NCBI GenBank assembly: GCA_045124315.1
Contig: JBGVLO010000041.1
Coordinates: 1 to 31,268, forward strand
Origin: CAG-411 sp045124315
GTDB lineage: Bacteria; Bacillota; Clostridia; Lachnospirales; Lachnospiraceae
Direction of reading: 5' to 3'
DNA length: 31,268 nucleotides
Made by a program: the position numbers and the translations under genes. The notes below the pieces were generated by a model. The model had not been told where the DNA came from. It was given only the letters and a program-made list of their open reading frames with translations, and made no database searches. Shown here in pieces: positions 30,920 to 31,268 of the stretch. Numbering within the stretch: position 1 is the stretch's first letter; each line of letters starts with the position of its first letter.

Positions 30920-31268
30920 TTATTCCAAATCTACCCGTTCAATCCTACACACATGTTCCTTCTTCTCAGAACGCTTTTCATAGCTGATCCCCACAAGCAG
31001 CACTTCGCCCTTATATCCGTCCAGAGCTTCCACATACTTCTTCTCTCGAATCTGATCCAAAGCTGTTTCGCATTTTTTATTCCATTTCAGTTCTACCACC
31101 ATGGCTGGTTTATCCCTTCCCGGCAATGGAACAAATACCATATCTGCAAATCCATAGCCTGCAGGCATCTCCCGTACAATTCGGTAGTCATTGCGAGCCG
31201 TATAATAAGCCAGGGTAATACAGCTTGCCAGTGAATTTTCATCATGATAATTGAGGATACTGGTATTT
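30920..31268 (-). CDS. PD-(D/E)XK nuclease-domain protein, 5' end outside the window
   Basis: The last 115 or so residues of a gene that enters from the right edge; the frame is open to the end (it reads ...NYHDENSLASCITLAYYTARND...), so the ATG at 31168 is internal. The segment is the PDDEXK_9 (DUF1703) C-terminal domain: GFADMVFVPL supplies the Asp and VVELKWNKKC the E-x-K of the nuclease core, followed by ALDQIREKKYVEAL. In complete proteins this domain follows an AAA-ATPase-like domain (about 500-560 aa in all). The physiological role of the family is not known; many members are multi-copy in gut bacteria. The conserved acidic and Lys residues are present, so the core seems intact. Confidence 0.88.
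   Translation of the reverse strand, partial: NTSILNYHDENSLASCITLAYYTARNDYRIVREMPAGYGFADMVFVPLPGRDKPAMVVELKWNKKCETALDQIREKKYVEALDGYKGEVLLVGISYEKRSEKKEHVCRIERVDLE

Overview
The window looks like a chromosomal segment of a low-to-medium GC, Gram-positive anaerobe of the Clostridia, most likely a Lachnospiraceae gut bacterium. The grounds are a long Gram-positive type SRP RNA, GGAGG/GGGGG ribosome-binding sites with near-consensus sigma-A promoters, a 391-residue PRPP synthetase variant, a CBS-containing family II pyrophosphatase, and several large proteins of a kind I associate with that family. The family assignment is an inference from gene style, not from a marker comparison.

Left part (1-10.6 kb), almost all on the + strand: the end of an Ig-like-domain protein, a dCache chemoreceptor, murC, a primosome pair (DnaD-domain protein plus DnaC/DnaI-type helicase loader), a PRPP synthetase, a small unknown protein (- strand) and a stand-alone PTS EIIC-like membrane protein. 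A dense DnaA-box cluster lies between murC and the primosome pair.

Middle (10.7-14.7 kb): a secreted DUF1002 protein (- strand), an M15-type membrane-anchored peptidase and an HD-GYP protein behind a long leader.

Right part (14.7-31.3 kb), almost all on the - strand: a small lipoprotein, murA with a possible attenuator in its leader, a shikimate-kinase-like protein, an OLD-family ATPase/TOPRIM nuclease, a flavin reductase, a small Ig-like protein (+ strand), a CBS-DRTGG pyrophosphatase, an 873-aa TPR/acidic/degenerate AAA+ protein, a 780-aa protein with an N-terminal cyclic-nucleotide-binding-like fold, an amidase-proA pair, the SRP RNA gene with a textbook promoter and terminator, and the end of a PD-(D/E)XK ATPase-like protein.

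Themes: cell-wall synthesis and remodelling (murC, murA, amidase, M15 peptidase), replication initiation, and signalling. The gaps carry two families of short palindromic repeats. One 132-bp copy at 9189-9320 has terminal inverted repeats and a perfect 8-bp target duplication. A 196-bp element at 20062-20257 has 18/19-matched terminal inverted repeats, and a half copy of it sits at 14651-14737. The strongest candidates for something not well described are the DnaA-box cluster controlling the helicase-loader operon, these two repeat families, the murA leader, and the two large unknown proteins at 22.7-27.9 kb. I found no tRNA, rRNA, CRISPR array, prophage or full insertion sequence.
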